Shown here in pieces: positions 23,502-38,400 of a stretch of 64,000 bases of DNA. The position numbers were made by a program, and so were the translations under genes. How positions within the stretch are numbered: the first letter of the stretch is position 1; each line of letters opens with the position of its first letter. The DNA lies in contig OZ037767.1 in the NCBI GenBank assembly GCA_964035545.1, positions 30,370,128 to 30,434,127 of the forward strand, given 5' to 3'. The notes under the pieces were generated by a model. It did not search any database and was not told the origin of the DNA. It was given only the letters and a program-made list of their open reading frames with translations. This DNA comes from Bugula neritina (lineage: Eukaryota; Bryozoa; Gymnolaemata; Cheilostomatida; Bugulidae).

Positions 23502-24269
23502 AGGATTGCTCTATCTTAGTTTATTACAATCACATTATAATTATGAACTATAATCTAATGTGTATGCAAGCAATTGTGACTTTGCAAAGGGATATATGCC
23601 TAGAAAACAGCTTTTCAAAATTCCAATTTTGAGGGAGGTAAAATTTTCAGCCATGAAAAAGAATAGCCTAATACGTGACGTGTGAACGCCAGTAACTATG
23701 CTGCACGTGCTAACAATAACGCTAGTATTCAAGGTTGCTGAGCGCAACATCAACCAATAACGCTCAAGCAGTTACAGTGTGCTATATAGGTCAGCTTTGG
23801 TGCGCCCGTAATATTGCACAATCTGACCTAGTTTAGATCGATCGCAGGCATTCATCCTAAAGAATGCATGTTTTTGCAATGCTTTTTTCTATGCTTACAA
23901 GCAAAATATCGCCTAATGTTATCACATACATGTTATTTAACATGTCAAAAAACTATAGATTGAGATAATTCACATTTGCACTTCTATAAATATACAAATT
24001 ACGAGCTGAAAGATCACATCTCACAGTCATATTTCTATAGTTATTCATTTGTATAGTCACGTGACCAGCAGGAATGCTGGCGCTGTTACGTCACACTTCC
24101 CAGCTCATTTCAAAATCGGCGTTTTGGCTGTTACCAATCTACACCCTCAACTTCAACTAACTTTTTCTACCTTTGGTCAAATGCTTTTTGTCAATGCATG
24201 CTTAGAAAAACACAATATTATGTGTGTTTGACCTAAATGGCCATTTATTAGACAAGATAGAGCAATCCT
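23502..24269. mobile_element. TTAA-flanked 768-bp MITE/foldback element
   Basis: The ends are exact inverted repeats: AGGATTGCTCTATCTT at 23502-23517 and its reverse complement at 24254-24269. Both are flanked directly by TTAA (23498-23501 and 24270-24273), the target duplication of piggyBac-type transposons. The arms continue as a diverged inverted repeat. For example, ACGTGACGTGTGAACGCCAG near 23672 resembles the reverse complement of the region around 24055-24095 (GTGACGTAACAGCGCCAG). No transposase is encoded; the open frames at 23541-23753 and 24049-24231 are related readings of the two arms. It is best described as a non-autonomous element mobilised by a piggyBac-like enzyme. Confidence 0.75.
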
Positions 24270-24273
24270 TTAA

Positions 24274-26497
24274 GTTGAATGTGATTTCTAGTTCATTTAT
24301 ATTATAATATAGGTTCGGCGTGTAAGAAGTTGCCTGCTCTCTGCACTGTAGAGCATGCAACTCCAAATTTCGTTGTGTTGGTCTGCGTTAATTGCGCACG
24401 TTTGCTATAATGCTTCCGTAGTTATAATAATATGCAGAAGAGGGGTGGAGGTCTCTCAAAATATTAAGCTGCCATCTTGGTGATAACATACATGGCTGAT
24501 TGAAGAGTTCCTTTTAAATTTGTTGACCTGTGGCAACACATCATATGAGAGAGGTGTAAAGTAAATATTTACAAAGCAGAATTTTCAAAAGTAATAACTT
24601 GATTTTTGTTGACTTTTGCTTTGTAAATTGTGAAAGTCTTAGAAGTTATTGAGTGTCACAAGTTGTTATTTTTATCTGCCTATACTAAAATGTTTGCTCT
24701 AGGAACTTGCTTAATAAGATCATTGCTGTGGGTGCACACAACACCTAATAGCTTAATCATTATAATTATGATCAGCTGTATTTGTGTAAATTAATCTATA
24801 TGAATCACACCTTCTAAAGCATAATGTAACCCTACAGGATCCATGTGGTGGATTGAGCGTCCATAGAACTGCTTGTTGAACTTTGTACTATTATATATGA
24901 CTTTGCTACTATTTCTTTGGGAAGCTTTAGCTCTTACAACTAAATTTAGAGGCTTCAAACCTCCACATTCATTTGGTTAGCTGTGAAGTAATTTCAACTT
25001 TTATAAGTTTTGCTTTTGTGTGGACACATTTCCTAACAATTATTCTATAATGTTAGGGATTTGTTAGTAATTACCTATGTTAAAACAAAGTAATTGAAAT
25101 CAGGCTTTTAAGAAAAATATTTACAAATTGCTTCATACATTCAAATTCCTTAGACCTTTTCGTTAGGATTAATTTTCTACTGTATTAACATGTTTAACAA
25201 CATATAAACAACTTTGCTGTTATTTATGTTTGCCAAACAATCTCATCCAATCAACAAATGGCTTCTTTCAAGTCTAATAATCCAGGAGCTGTTCCCTCTT
25301 CTGATTGGTCCGTGGATACTAATTCCCACATTGTGTAAACATGCCATCATTCGCTGCTGTGGTGTGTGCCACATTCATACGGTTGATGTGCCAAAACCTT
25401 ACAACCATTTCTGTGCTCTAAACTAGAGGTAAGCTAGATCAAAACTCTAAATATTTGATTTAAAACAATTAGCAAAACATGACTTGGGTAGTTGTCAGTT
25501 ATAATTGTCAGGTACCGAAGCTAATTGGCCCCCTTCAGGTGTTGGTTTGGTTAGTGAATGGTATCTATATAGGGTTGAGTGTTGGAGGTGTTTGTTTAGG
25601 TATTTTTTGTTTACCTACAAGGCAGATTGGTGCTGAGTAGATACCCATTTACTGTATAACTTAAAAGCTTTATGAATGCATTGCTTGTTTTAATTATTGC
25701 TGCCGATAGTTGCATCTTGCAGTTAAGAGGGTGCTGACTTAGTTTTAATCTAAAAGCAGTAAAGAACTTTTGTGTGAAAGCTATTTTTAGCTTAGAGTTG
25801 CAAATGTGTTATATCTAATCTTATTAGCTTGCATCAAGATCTGAAAGTAGTTTGTTTACAATTCAAAGGTGTAAGTATTAGAAGTCTTTGTTTTATGCAT
25901 GATTATTTGTTTTTATTTTGAGTTTCATGGCATATTTACACCTTGAAGACATAATAGCCTAAGCCCTGCACATTTCTGTAAATATCTCTTTTGTGTGCAA
26001 TTATTTTATGTTTAACAACATTTGCAGTCAAGACAAATGCCTTCCTTTGTGTTGATAAGTGTATCGGAAAATGTGGAATATTTTGATATCCAATACCTTA
26101 TATTTAGACAAGTCACAGTTCTCGAGGTTGTACGTTGGGCTTCTTTCATTGAAATTGTTATTATTTTCCATGTAATTTGAGAGGTTAACTTGCTGTTTAG
26201 ATTGCATGCATCTCGCTATACATTTGAAACTTAAATTGTTCAATGCTTTTCAAACAGTTTATTACTCCAAAATCAATGCCATTAATTCGTCTTATCAATT
26301 GACATATTGTGCCTGCATGTTGTATAATGAATATTTAAGGTATAAGATTCTATGCTCTGCTTCCACTTAACTTATAGGTATAACTCAGACTACCAGCTTT
26401 ATCATATACTCAAGTTGTTACAGTGTGTATGATATCCATATAGTATTATACTGTATTTCACTTAGACACTTATACACAGTCAACATACACTGAGAGT
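24274..26497. other. Upstream region of the LEV-10-like gene
   Basis: AT-rich DNA without a supported gene. The promoter and any 5' UTR exon of the downstream CUB-domain receptor must lie here, but no obvious core element is visible. The frame at 25214-25426 has no signal peptide, domain or splice context that would support it. Confidence 0.5.
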
Positions 26498-29400
26498 ATG
26501 CGGGTGGTGGAGATTGGACTCATTCTTTTATACACCTCCTTCCAGATTTCTGCAGGTAAGATTTTACTATAATAAGCTGTTAACAAATCATTACCTATAT
26601 TTGATATTATGTGTGAATTTAATAAAGATAATTTATGGTGCTGTACTTGGGCTGTGAACGCAATAGTGGAATTTTTTAAACAGGGCAACATTTTTATAGT
26701 GAGAAAAAATCCTTACGGAATGCTTCACGATGGTCAAGAGAAAGTGAAAACATAAAATAAAAAGTTCTATTTAAATTATTTTTTGACAATTTAAATAAAA
26801 CTTGACAGAATTTGCTGAAATCAGCACAAGAATCTCGTAGAAGTCAAAACTTGGCTTTAAATGCTGCACTGCAGCAGCAGCTAATTGAAATGATCATGTA
26901 ACGTACTAATGTGAATTATTGAATTTCTGTTAGCTTTCAGTTCTAAACATGGCCGGCACAGCTTCTAAATAGTGAGTGTGTTTAGCCCTAAAGGTTGTGC
27001 GGCTAATAGAGAAGATGTTGAGCCAACATAGCCTCTGGTGGAATGAGAAATTTGGTCCTTATTAATTAGATGTAGTGTGTATTATTGGTAATAATTGCGT
27101 GCCTGTGAGGAGCTTGTCTATCAGATATAATAATACATTATTCAGTAACAGCTACAATAATAAATGTAATTCTAGTGTAAGTGTGTGTATGTGTAACACT
27201 TGGCTAAATTGAAACATTGTTTGAATAAGGTGCAGAGGGGTTGATATAGGAATTAATATATAGGAATTACTCCAGTAGTGATAACGGTAGCTAATGAAGT
27301 GGTAGAGAAGATGAATTATTTGTTGCTGACTTAATGAAGCTAGAAGTCAATAAGTCAGCAGCCTTTAGAATTCATGTCAAGTGAAATGTCATCACTTGAC
27401 ATTAGCAGTGTGTTGTGTAGAAATAGAAACCTTTGAAGCTGTTGTGTGGTTTGGTTGACTTTTTATGTCTTCTGGTGAATTGGTACATGTGTAACAAAGG
27501 GAACTGTATGTGCTCTCTTGCTTTGGTGTCCCTTAGAACTTGTTTATCTCAACTGCAGGCTACATTTCTAGTTCTTTCTAGAATGTTCTATTTTGTTTTA
27601 AGACCGGTTTGAGCCACGAAGCCCTGGAACTGTCAGGTAACGGATTAGGTCTTTTTGACCGATATGACAAGTGTCCTTGGTCAGGGCGGTGGTCACTGGG
27701 GTATGCAATTCAGCTTTGTATAGTTTAATGTCATCATTAGACTAATACCAGTTTTATAAACATTTATAAAAAAAATACCGCTCTCCTAAGAGATTTCAGT
27801 AATCACTCCATATAGATAGTTATATACTGCAACAGTCTTATACACTATAATCATTCCGTCTAACCAATACAACCCCAGTGCCGCCGTCAGCGTAACATGC
27901 GCCAGCCTTGCAAAACAGAAGGTGTATTTATTCAGTTAATATTTAAATGTTGAATATCTTGCTAAGATGCTTAATGCTGCCCACCTTCCCCTTAAAGCTG
28001 CTGCCTAAGTGAAATGATTAGTCAAACAATTAACTGTTGCCGAATTATTTGTGAAAACTACACGCTGAGTATATAATTTCATTCTGAAAATGCAGCTGGA
28101 AGCTTATCTTAGTTTCATAATCTACAAAACAGCTGCGTAATATTACGATCCTTCTTTGGGGTTGCTATGGATATTAATAATGGGATTTCTTACTTCGAAA
28201 CAACCAATACTGGAAAATATTTGGTACAAACTAATTTTATCCCATGTCATAATAAAATGCTACAAATGTGTCAATCATAAAACCAGAAGACCTGAGGATA
28301 TTATTGATACCATAAATTAGTACCTCGTAATTATATATCTAACAGAGATGTGCCAACTCTCTATTGTACTGTAACAGTGATACGAATTAATGTGTGTGGT
28401 GTGCTACATACTAGACTTGTTTGTTAGGGCTTCGTGTAAATTATCCAATTACTGTGTTTGAGTTTGTCACCAAACTCATTAAGTTGTGAGATTGAGTGTC
28501 CTTGTAATAAACATCTGCTGCCGCTGCTGCCACTACTGATACTAATTATAGACTGGCTTGTGTCAACTGCCAGTTATCAGTGAAATCCTACCACTGACCA
28601 GCAAATTGATAAAATGATTTTACCTTAATATCACAGTAGCTGCAGCATTCTATAACTTAGCAACAAAAGGTGCTTGTATTATATGAGGGGTTTGGTACTC
28701 CAACCTAAATTGAGGTTTAAATTGCTACATGGGATCTAAGGTTACACTAGATTGCTGACATTTCTTTCTCTAGTCAGTAATCATGCTAAAATTAGAACCT
28801 GCCATCTTCCGCATATAATGAAAGATCATTGCTAAAACTGAAATACAACATTGAACTTCTCAAATAACAAGTTTGGAGAATGAAAAGATTTAAACTTTCA
28901 TTTTGTTTTTAAAAAATAGTGATTTTTGTCTTCTTTGTTATTGAAAACAATTTCGGCATTTATAGATTGGCATACAATACACTTTAGTGTGATAAAGTCC
29001 AGGCAGCTCTAAATAATTAAGTGAAAATAATTTCCATAATTATCAGGTTAAAAAGAACAGCCCCCCATTTGGTAATAAAAATGTTTATTGCTAAATGAAA
29101 TATTTTAAATTTTAAATAGCTTTATATGCGATGATGTGTTTTTAAAAAATATTTTAAATATAACAATAGATAAAATCTGCATTTTGTATCCTTAAAGGTC
29201 AGCTAACAGAAAACGGACAACTCCTGACTAATCAAAGCTATTGTTCTACAATTAATACATCACTTCACTTTTTGCATGCATTATTTTACCTGCGGAGCAG
29301 AAATAAACCTGCAGCTACTTTGTAACTACAAGCTACTAATAAGCAATGTTATGATATCTCTGTATAGGTTATCTGTAATAATGCTATATTGTTGATAGTT

Positions 29401-32400
29401 TATTGAATTAAGGCCTATAATTATACAAACATCTAATTGGTTGTTAGCTCTATTGATGTGCCAACGTCTTTCATGCTTTTTCAATATAAAAACATATTGA
29501 AAACATATTTTTACACACTTAGTATAACTTATTCCCTACTACAGTTTAATGTAAACACATATAGAGGGAAAGTTTAGCACTAAGGAGGTGCCAAGGTTTC
29601 AAGAAGACATCTTGCAATGTTTATGCCTTGTAAAGTGTTCTTTCTGATAGCTAATAACTAGTTTTCAGGCTGTTTTAAGGTATTAATTTAGCAGAATCAG
29701 TATATTTAATCTCCCCAATCCAATCAGCTTGTAGACAATGCTGCCGGGCTGGTGGCTGACCCGCTGCCTTGTCAGCTGATAATTAGTAACATCAACACTG
29801 TCTTACTCATCTTTGTCTATATCTCCCCTTGTTTGTTATCAATAACTCTATAATCTGTACAACACAAGATTATTTTTTTAATTAATAATCAAAGGGTACA
29901 GAGTGCTGCCTAGTTCATCACCTGTATATTCGGCAGCGAACTCTCTTGTTTATGAGGGCAAGTACTTCCTTAGTTCACAGTTCAAACTCCATCACATCAT
30001 CAAATGGACTAATTTGAAGAGCACTTCTGAAAATGATGATGACCTTAGAGTAATTTTAGTGATTGTGGCAAATTCAAAGCAAGATCTCTTTGTGTACTCA
30101 AGCAGCCTTGTGCTGACATTTGCATTAAAAACATGAAAGCAATCATGTTCATTTCAACACTCATGTTAAATTATTAAACTCTATATTTACAAACTAAGAG
30201 ACATGAATTCGCTATATAAGAAACTTATTACAGGCAGAGTTTCAGTACCTTATAAACTGCTTGTATAGTATTAAAATCTATAATTAAACATTTCTTAGAA
30301 AGAAAGGCAGCACTATAGATTTAGGTCCTAAATTGTGCTTGACTACAAGAATGGGCTGGCAACATGGGGCCCCTTACAGACAGTCCTAAACAATTTTGCA
30401 ACTCAGGCTTTGTGTTATTACTAATTTTTCCTCTGATTCTAGCTTTTGGGATTATTTCTAAAATATTATTCCATTATATAATTATTTTATTATTTTGCCA
30501 GTGTTTGAGTTGCAAATTCACTACAATAGGTTTAATTATTTAATGGTTCATATAATATATAAGAATAGTTTTGCAGATTGAAGCAATAATACAAATAATA
30601 ATGCAAATAATACAAATAATAAAAACAATTATATTATGATGTCAGTAATAATAGAGCTTATATACTATGTGTATGTTTGGTGACAGCAACTATTAACAAG
30701 ATGGCCGACAACTAGTCACTGTTATGTAATGGGATGCTGTATAGGGTATGTCATACACGATATAGTATGGTGTCACTAGTCAGCTACAAATAGTATGTTA
30801 TATAGAAATGAAATAGTAAGTTACTGAGAAATAAAATAGGTTGGAATGACATTCTGAATTGCATGGGAAGAGGATTGTGGGATGCATTTTAGCAGACATT
30901 TTAGACACACAATGTGTTATTTCAAATCGGCAGAAATTAAGAGTATTAAAAGGTGCTTATCTACAAAACTAAACCTAATCTACCTCCTGACTTTATGCAA
31001 TGCAACAAAACAACCTAAAGTTGACATGTGATTTCTAAAGGGAAACAACTACAATGTTTATTACCAGTTTGATAACTGATTGATTTTCATAGATTATATT
31101 TGATTTATTTCCCGACAGCTTCAGCACATGTCAGTATATAAACATCAGGGGAGTTGATTCTTGCTGTGGCTGTTATATAGTAAATGTCCAGAAATTACTT
31201 CCATATTCAGTGTATAACAGATGACTTACTGTACATACTATACTAGCTACTTACTTACTATACCAACTTACAGCTGTACATACTATACCAAGGTACTAAG
31301 GTATATTATAGTTGAAAGGCAGAAGTCAGCTGTCTGTGTGGTACGCTGACATTTAGCATATATACCAGCAGAGCTAGTGTTACACTCAACAAATGATTTT
31401 CTTGCCCTACATACACTCTATTCTCTCATTATATTTTATTCATGTGCTTTCTTAACATTTGTTTATTATAATATGTAGAGCATATTCGTCCTCAACTCTA
31501 CATATAAAATGTACTTACTGCTATATATTGCTACACAATGCTACATAAATCTAAACTGAGTTAGCTATATCCTCTACTATCTCAATGAGTTTAATATATT
31601 AAACTGTATTATAATTTACAGTGTACCAGGATTGCCCGGATGTGATTATTACTAGCGAATATAATAAGACTGGCAACTTTTCATCTCCCCAGTATCCACA
31701 GGTTTGTATAATGAAGAACACGGGCTTCTGCCTTTTAATAAATATTTATTCAGTGCTGTTTGAAAATTAGCCAATTGTGTGAAAGAAAACAACGTACTGA
31801 AATATTAAAAAAATGAAGTATTAATGATCAGTGGGACAGCATCTGGGATCTTTTCCTTTCAGTATTAAAAGTCTGTTACTAAATGTAATCTTGTGCATTT
31901 TCTACTACTTCTAAAATATTTTATAGTATTTATAATGAGATAAAATCCTATTTTGCAGTTGTGCTCTAAAAAGATAGAATTGAATAACTTATGCATAGCT
32001 GTGACTACATTTCCTACAAAAAGAATTTCCAAAATGTAAATCAATGATTTGAAATAAATCCAAAAGCTTAAGTAATAGTACTTGTTGTGCATTTTGAAAG
32101 TTTCGTTTTGACAAATAGATATATAACTATTTAGTTAAATAAATATATAAATTTATAGATGTAGATCTATAGATATAGTTAAATGGATAATTCGATATAA
32201 AAGTATAGATACAACGATGAATTAATTATACATATTTAATGCAGTAACAATTTTCCTTTGTAGAATTATCCAGGTAACCTGAAGTGTTTAATAAAGTTTG
32301 TTGGAGGCCCGAATGAAAGAGTTCAGATAAATTTTACTGACTTCCGATTAGATGGATTTCCTAACGAGCTGATTGGAGTGTCTACAGGGTAAGACCAGAG

Positions 32401-35400
32401 GGCTCGTGCTTACACTCCTTGCTTCTTTAACCCTCACACTATTCTCTACACATTATTCTCTACACACTATTCTCTACACATTATTCTCTACACACTATTC
32501 TCTACACATTATTCTCTACACACTATTCTCTACACATTATTCTCTACACACTATTCTCTACACATTATTCTCTACACATTATTCTCTACACATTATTCTC
32601 TGCACATTATTCTCTACACATTATTCTCTACACATTATTCTCTACACATTATTCTCTACACATTATTCTTTACACATTATTCTCTACACATTATTCTCTA
32701 CACATCATTCTCTACACATTATTCTCTGCACATTATTCTCTACACATTATTCTCTGCACATTATTCTCTACACATTATTCTCTACACTTTTTTGCATATG
32801 CATGTCTACACACATTTGTGAAATTGTAAACATTTCGAGTAGATTTTAGCAATTAACTAACTTATGAATAAATATATAATAATATGTACATATAACATAT
32901 TATGCATGTATATTATATGTATGTATAGTATATTACATGTATGTATATTATATGTATGTATATTCCATGTACATATGCAATAGTGTTAGGTAGTTTATAG
33001 CATTTAAGTACTTCCAACACCTGCACACTTCAACGAGCAATAAATGAGTCAGCATATTGATTGTTCATAATAATACTTATAGATGCACCAACGACTACAT
33101 TGACATCTACACTGAAATAGAACATCCCGATCACGATATCTTGGAGTTGCCCCTTCAAGGGAGGTATTGTGGGAATGACATCACGAGGCTGCCACACTTG
33201 CTCATGTCTAGTAAACAAACGCTGATCATCACATTCGATTCGGATGACGACGGGAAAACCGCGAGAGGGTTCCTCGGAACTTATGAGTTTATAAGTGATG
33301 GTAAGTTGCTTCCCCTGTTTACTGAATTTCAACTCAGCAGCAAATAACTAAAAGAGTAAATTACTTCAGTGTTGGAAGCTGTGAGATTCCCAAACGCTAG
33401 CAACTCCCTGTTTCAGCTGACTTGTATTGAAGCATTTGCAATAGCTGAAAAAAATATTTGTACCATTTAATCACAAATGTACAAGAAAAAGGGCTTCCAT
33501 TAGAAATGCTTCCAGCTCCTGATGTGCTGAGGTGATTTTATTCCTGAGTTTATGTTAAGTTGGCATTTCTTTTTCACATTAACCTTCAACTACTTTGGTG
33601 AAAAGTGCCAGCTCTTTGTTTGGCATTTAACCTCTTCACCTGAGACAATCTCATTTCTGCATTAAGCATAGATGTCAATGATTAGGCTGTGAGCTTTATG
33701 TCTATTTCTAGGACTATCTGATTCATTAGACCCTGGGATAACTACATAATTGCTAGTACAGTCAATACAATACCTAGAATATGCATAAAAAACTACAACT
33801 ACTATCATGTTTACATGTCCGGCCAATATCTCTACATTTTCAACTTGTACAGTAATTATTTCTTATATGCTTTATGTGTGACATTTGAAATTTAGTTCAA
33901 CTAAATAAAAATGTTGTATATATAAGTTATTGTTTCACTAATTATTTTCCTAATTTAAAAAATTACAATGAATGATAAATAATGTTTGATACACACTACT
34001 TCTTTATTATTCAAAATGAGAAGAAATTGACAGGAAAAATACTCAACTATATAAAAGTATGAAGAGTCCCTGTTATATGCTATGATACTATAATATAGCT
34101 TTGTAATATATCACTTTATATAGCATATATATATATATATACTATATAGCATTGTAGCACATATAATATTGTAGCATATAACATTGTTGCATATATAGCT
34201 ATATTATACAGTTATATAATACATAGCAATTAAAAGTGCAATAATTCATAAAAGTAGAAATAGCTTAACAAGAGAAATCCTAAGCATTCAAACTGCAATA
34301 AGAAAATAACTTCAACTGCATTTTATTTGACATCAACAGTTGCCCAAAGTCTTGCATATTGCCACTAGTTAACATTACTTAGAAATTTCATTTAAAATTT
34401 AACCTCTATAAAACTGTTTATAAAACAAAATAAAATAGTTTATTCGGCAGCTTTCATCTTTCTCAAATTATTTCTAAATATTGAGTTTCATTTGTAGAGC
34501 CTTATAACATGGGAATCCCTGCTTCCTTTGGCTGTGGGTGGACAGTAAATGGAGAGGAAAAGAGCGAGGGGTATATCATGGCCCCCTACTATCCTGCAGT
34601 GTATCCTGATGGACTCAACTGCTATTACCAGTTACAGGGTGTCCCCGGACAAAGGATACGGCTGGAGTTCCTAGACTTTGATCTCTACTCTGGAGGTGAC
34701 CAGTAAGTAAAGAACTTAGGTTATGTGATTTACTTGTACTGAAGAATTTAGGCTACATGGTAGTAGCACCTTTCAGGCTCCAACTACCATATTTTTTCCC
34801 CAAAATTCATGGTATTAATTTACTTGTCAAATTATATTAACTTTTAACAACATATAGAAATGTTGTTTGCTGTTTGCTGTTCCATTAATTGCGATTTTGA
34901 GAATATTTCTATTTTTAAAATTTGATAATAATGCCAGCTTATGACATGAGTTGAAATTAAATTCCTTCAAGACTCGCACTGCACTATGGTCATGTTTGCT
35001 GACTTGTGAATCATTTTACACTATAAAGTGGATTAAATCCTATTTGTGACTGAGTCAGAGTGGCAGCAGCAGCAGCAGTAGCAGCAGCAGCAGTAACAGC
35101 AGCAACAGTGATTAATTTTTTTCATGTTAATAAACAGGCTGATAGGTTAATAACCCGATGAAGGGTACGTGTTTATAAGTGTTAGTAAATATTGATAGGG
35201 TTTAAATATTTAGTTTATTAAGATCCCCTTAAAGGTAAACTGAATTGACCTTAAATGTTGAAAGAGCAGCTCCCTGAAATAAGTGGATTGTGTTAGCAGC
35301 AGCAGGCTGTGTGGACATTATTTCTCCTCTACACTCTCCGCCCATTAGCATGTAGCACCAGGTGCACTGTGGGAAGGTATAGGAGTAAAATGTAAAAATA

Positions 35401-38400
35401 TAACAAGTAGAACTGCTGTAGCTCTGAGATATTACAGCTGCTGACTAAATTATTTACACTTCATAGAACACTATCTATACATTCTATACCACTATCTATA
35501 TATTATATACTACTGTCTATGCACTGTACTATTGTCTATACATTTCACAAATATTGTCTATACTTTTTATACCACTGTCTATACATTCCACACATGCTGT
35601 CTATACATTCTACACATGCTGTCTATACATTCCACACATGCTGTCTATACATTCCACACATGCTGTCTATACATTCCACACATGCTGTCTATACATTCCA
35701 CACATGCTGTCTATACATTCCACGCATGTTGTCCTACAGCTGCCCCTACGATGAGCTCCGGATACATGACGGCAGCACCAGTGCTGACCCTCTTATTGGC
35801 ATCTATTGCAACAGAATTGAAGGTCTAGTCTTGTACTCAACAGGTGAGGCTACTTTGTGTATATCCTATATGCTTCAAGTTTCAAAGTTGTCCCCTCGTA
35901 TACATCACTGCTTTATTGAAGTGAAATGGATAGCTTGATTAGGAGTTATCTTCTCTCATTAAGACCTGACTCATCACAATAATAGTTCATTTATGGAGCA
36001 CTTAAGTGGCATAAGTGAATTCAGGCAGCCGAAATCAGTAGATGCAGTAATAATGAAAACTAGAAATAATATTAAGCTGTGACTCGTAGTTGTACACTCT
36101 TTGTAGCTTCAATTGTCTCTTTGCAGGTCATGAAATGTATCTTCAGTTCAGAACGAGGGAGGGACGGCCCAGTATCGAGCCCGTGTGGGGTGACAAGGTT
36201 ATTACGATGAGTGGATTTAAGGCTAGATACACATTCAGTGATGAGTTTGTCAACTTGGGTGAGTGAGACTTTGCTGATTGTAGCAACTTATAAGAAATAT
36301 TTTGATATTTAACCTAGAGTTCTCATTTGGAGGTAAAGCACACTATTGGGATATACATTTTTCTGTTCAAAATCTTTAGATTCAATTACTCAAAATCAAT
36401 ATTTATAAACTTAATTAATAAGCTCTGCACAGTAATAAAAAGTTAGCATTACCCGAGACAGCTAGTTTCTAGCTTATTTATTTGATATTCTTTACCGCCA
36501 GTTGCTGTTCCATTAGCTAACTCCAGTTGAACTATCAATCATTAAATTAACCAATCATTTAATACATCGATCAACCATTCAACCTATAACCTTATTTTTA
36601 TGTTTAGACAAATATTTACATAGTGATATTTTCATGTCGAATGGAAAGAGCCTTCTACCACACAATGGCTTAAACTTTTAGCATTTACAAAATTCATAGA
36701 CAGAGTTATATTTTATAGCAAAGTATTTGCACACATGTTAATGAGCTATGAATAGGCAATTGATTTGGAATTGCCTCCCTCTGGTCTAATAAGCTAACAA
36801 GTTGAGCAGCTGCCACTGAACTGTTCACCTTAGCAGACGTGGCCAGACTGTCTCCAACCAGAAGCAGCTGTAAATGTCTTTATGTTGCATACTTCATTAC
36901 TAAATCCACTTCACAAGGTTGGCATTTGAAGGAAGCAAGTTCTGATGTTGGCTGTAGCAACAGTCCTTGACATATGTAGCCACTTTAATTTGACTTGTAA
37001 GGCAAATTCAGACATTTTTTTAAGTACACCAAGTTCTGTCTGTTACAATATTCTTTGCTGACTCTAATTATTTCAAGTCTTGGAACTTCAATTTCTCCGC
37101 AGACACAATGCTAGTAGTTTTATGTAGTACCAAAAGTTACGTAGTCTCTGAACACATCAATTTGAAATTAAAACTCACTAACTGTACTGAATAAAAGTCA
37201 ATAAGTTTATGAGATGAACATTGTGTAGTACAGAGGTTAATGTACAATTTTCCCAAGTAACAATAGCTTAATTATAATATTCCCTTTCGAGTTACGGGTG
37301 TATAGCTTGCTTTCAAAGTGAAGTTAGAACCTGCAACGTGTTGACTAGAGTTGTGACACCTTTGCTAACTAACTTTGACTTCCAAATTGTCATATCATTA
37401 ATAATTATAAGTGTTTGTAAAGTCAGTTACACTTACATAAAGTAGGATTGTAGGTTTATTCAAACTTAAAGGAAGAAGTAGAACTAATTTACTGAACACT
37501 AGTTAGGATATCTAAAGAGCTTGTCATTGGTTTGTAGGTTTCATAGTGGACGGCGAGCACGTGCAAGGATCAGAATGTGACGTCAGAATCAAGTCTCAAG
37601 GAGAATCTAGTGGAGTTATTGTCTCCCCCGGTTTTCCCAACTCTTCTCCCTCCAATACTACCTGTCATTACTTCATAGACGGTCTGATAGACCAGGATAA
37701 CCTTGAGAAGGTCGTCTTGACCTTTGAGGAAGCTTTTCTACCAGGATATCCAAACAGGTAATTCACAAGTTGTGTCTATGATTTGAATGAATTGAAGAAT
37801 GTCTAAATATTTGCTTCGATAGATAAAACATATTTTTATTTCATGAAACTTTTACTGACAGTTGGTTCTATAATTTAAAATATTATATGCATGTATAAAA
37901 ATGTGATATAACTGCAGGATGAAAGTATAAAATGACTCCATTACTAATTCAACACTTGCACTAAACATCTGTTCTTTGGCTTGTTTTTAGTATGAAAATA
38001 TAGTACGAATCTGAATAAATACCAATACTTATTTTATTTCAAATTAAAAAAAAGTTGATAAAATCATCTGTGCCTTAGTTTTGTGTAGATAAAATATGAT
38101 TTAGATAACTTGATATTGTATTGCAGTGTAAGTTTGTTGAGCAGCAGATAAATACATGTATGTGTTGTATATATAAACTGTTACACACATGTATCCACAC
38201 AGGTGCAAGGAGGGCTCTGCGTACGTAGCCACTTACCTCTACGGACAGAAAGCTACTACCAGCCGACCAGACCACTTCCTGTGTGACCTGGAGCTGCCAA
38301 AGATGCTGACTAGTCATGACCCCAGACTGACCTTGAAGTACACCACCAACAGCGTTCAACCAGGCGCAATGGTTGGATTTAAGGCTAAATACCAGTTCAC

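Noticed and set aside
23541-24231. Two frames (70 and 60 codons) as possible genes
   Set aside because: They are readings of the two inverted arms of the MITE.
25214-25426. Hydrophobic 70-codon frame upstream of the LEV-10-like gene
   Set aside because: No recognised domain, splice context or downstream join.
32373-32849. 158-codon frame with repeating Ser-Leu-His-Thr
   Set aside because: Translation of the 14-bp minisatellite; its start overlaps the real exon ending at 32388 in another frame.
35519-35938. Frames of 139, 98 and 66 codons over the minisatellite
   Set aside because: Repeat readings; the genuine coding part is only the exon 35740-35843.
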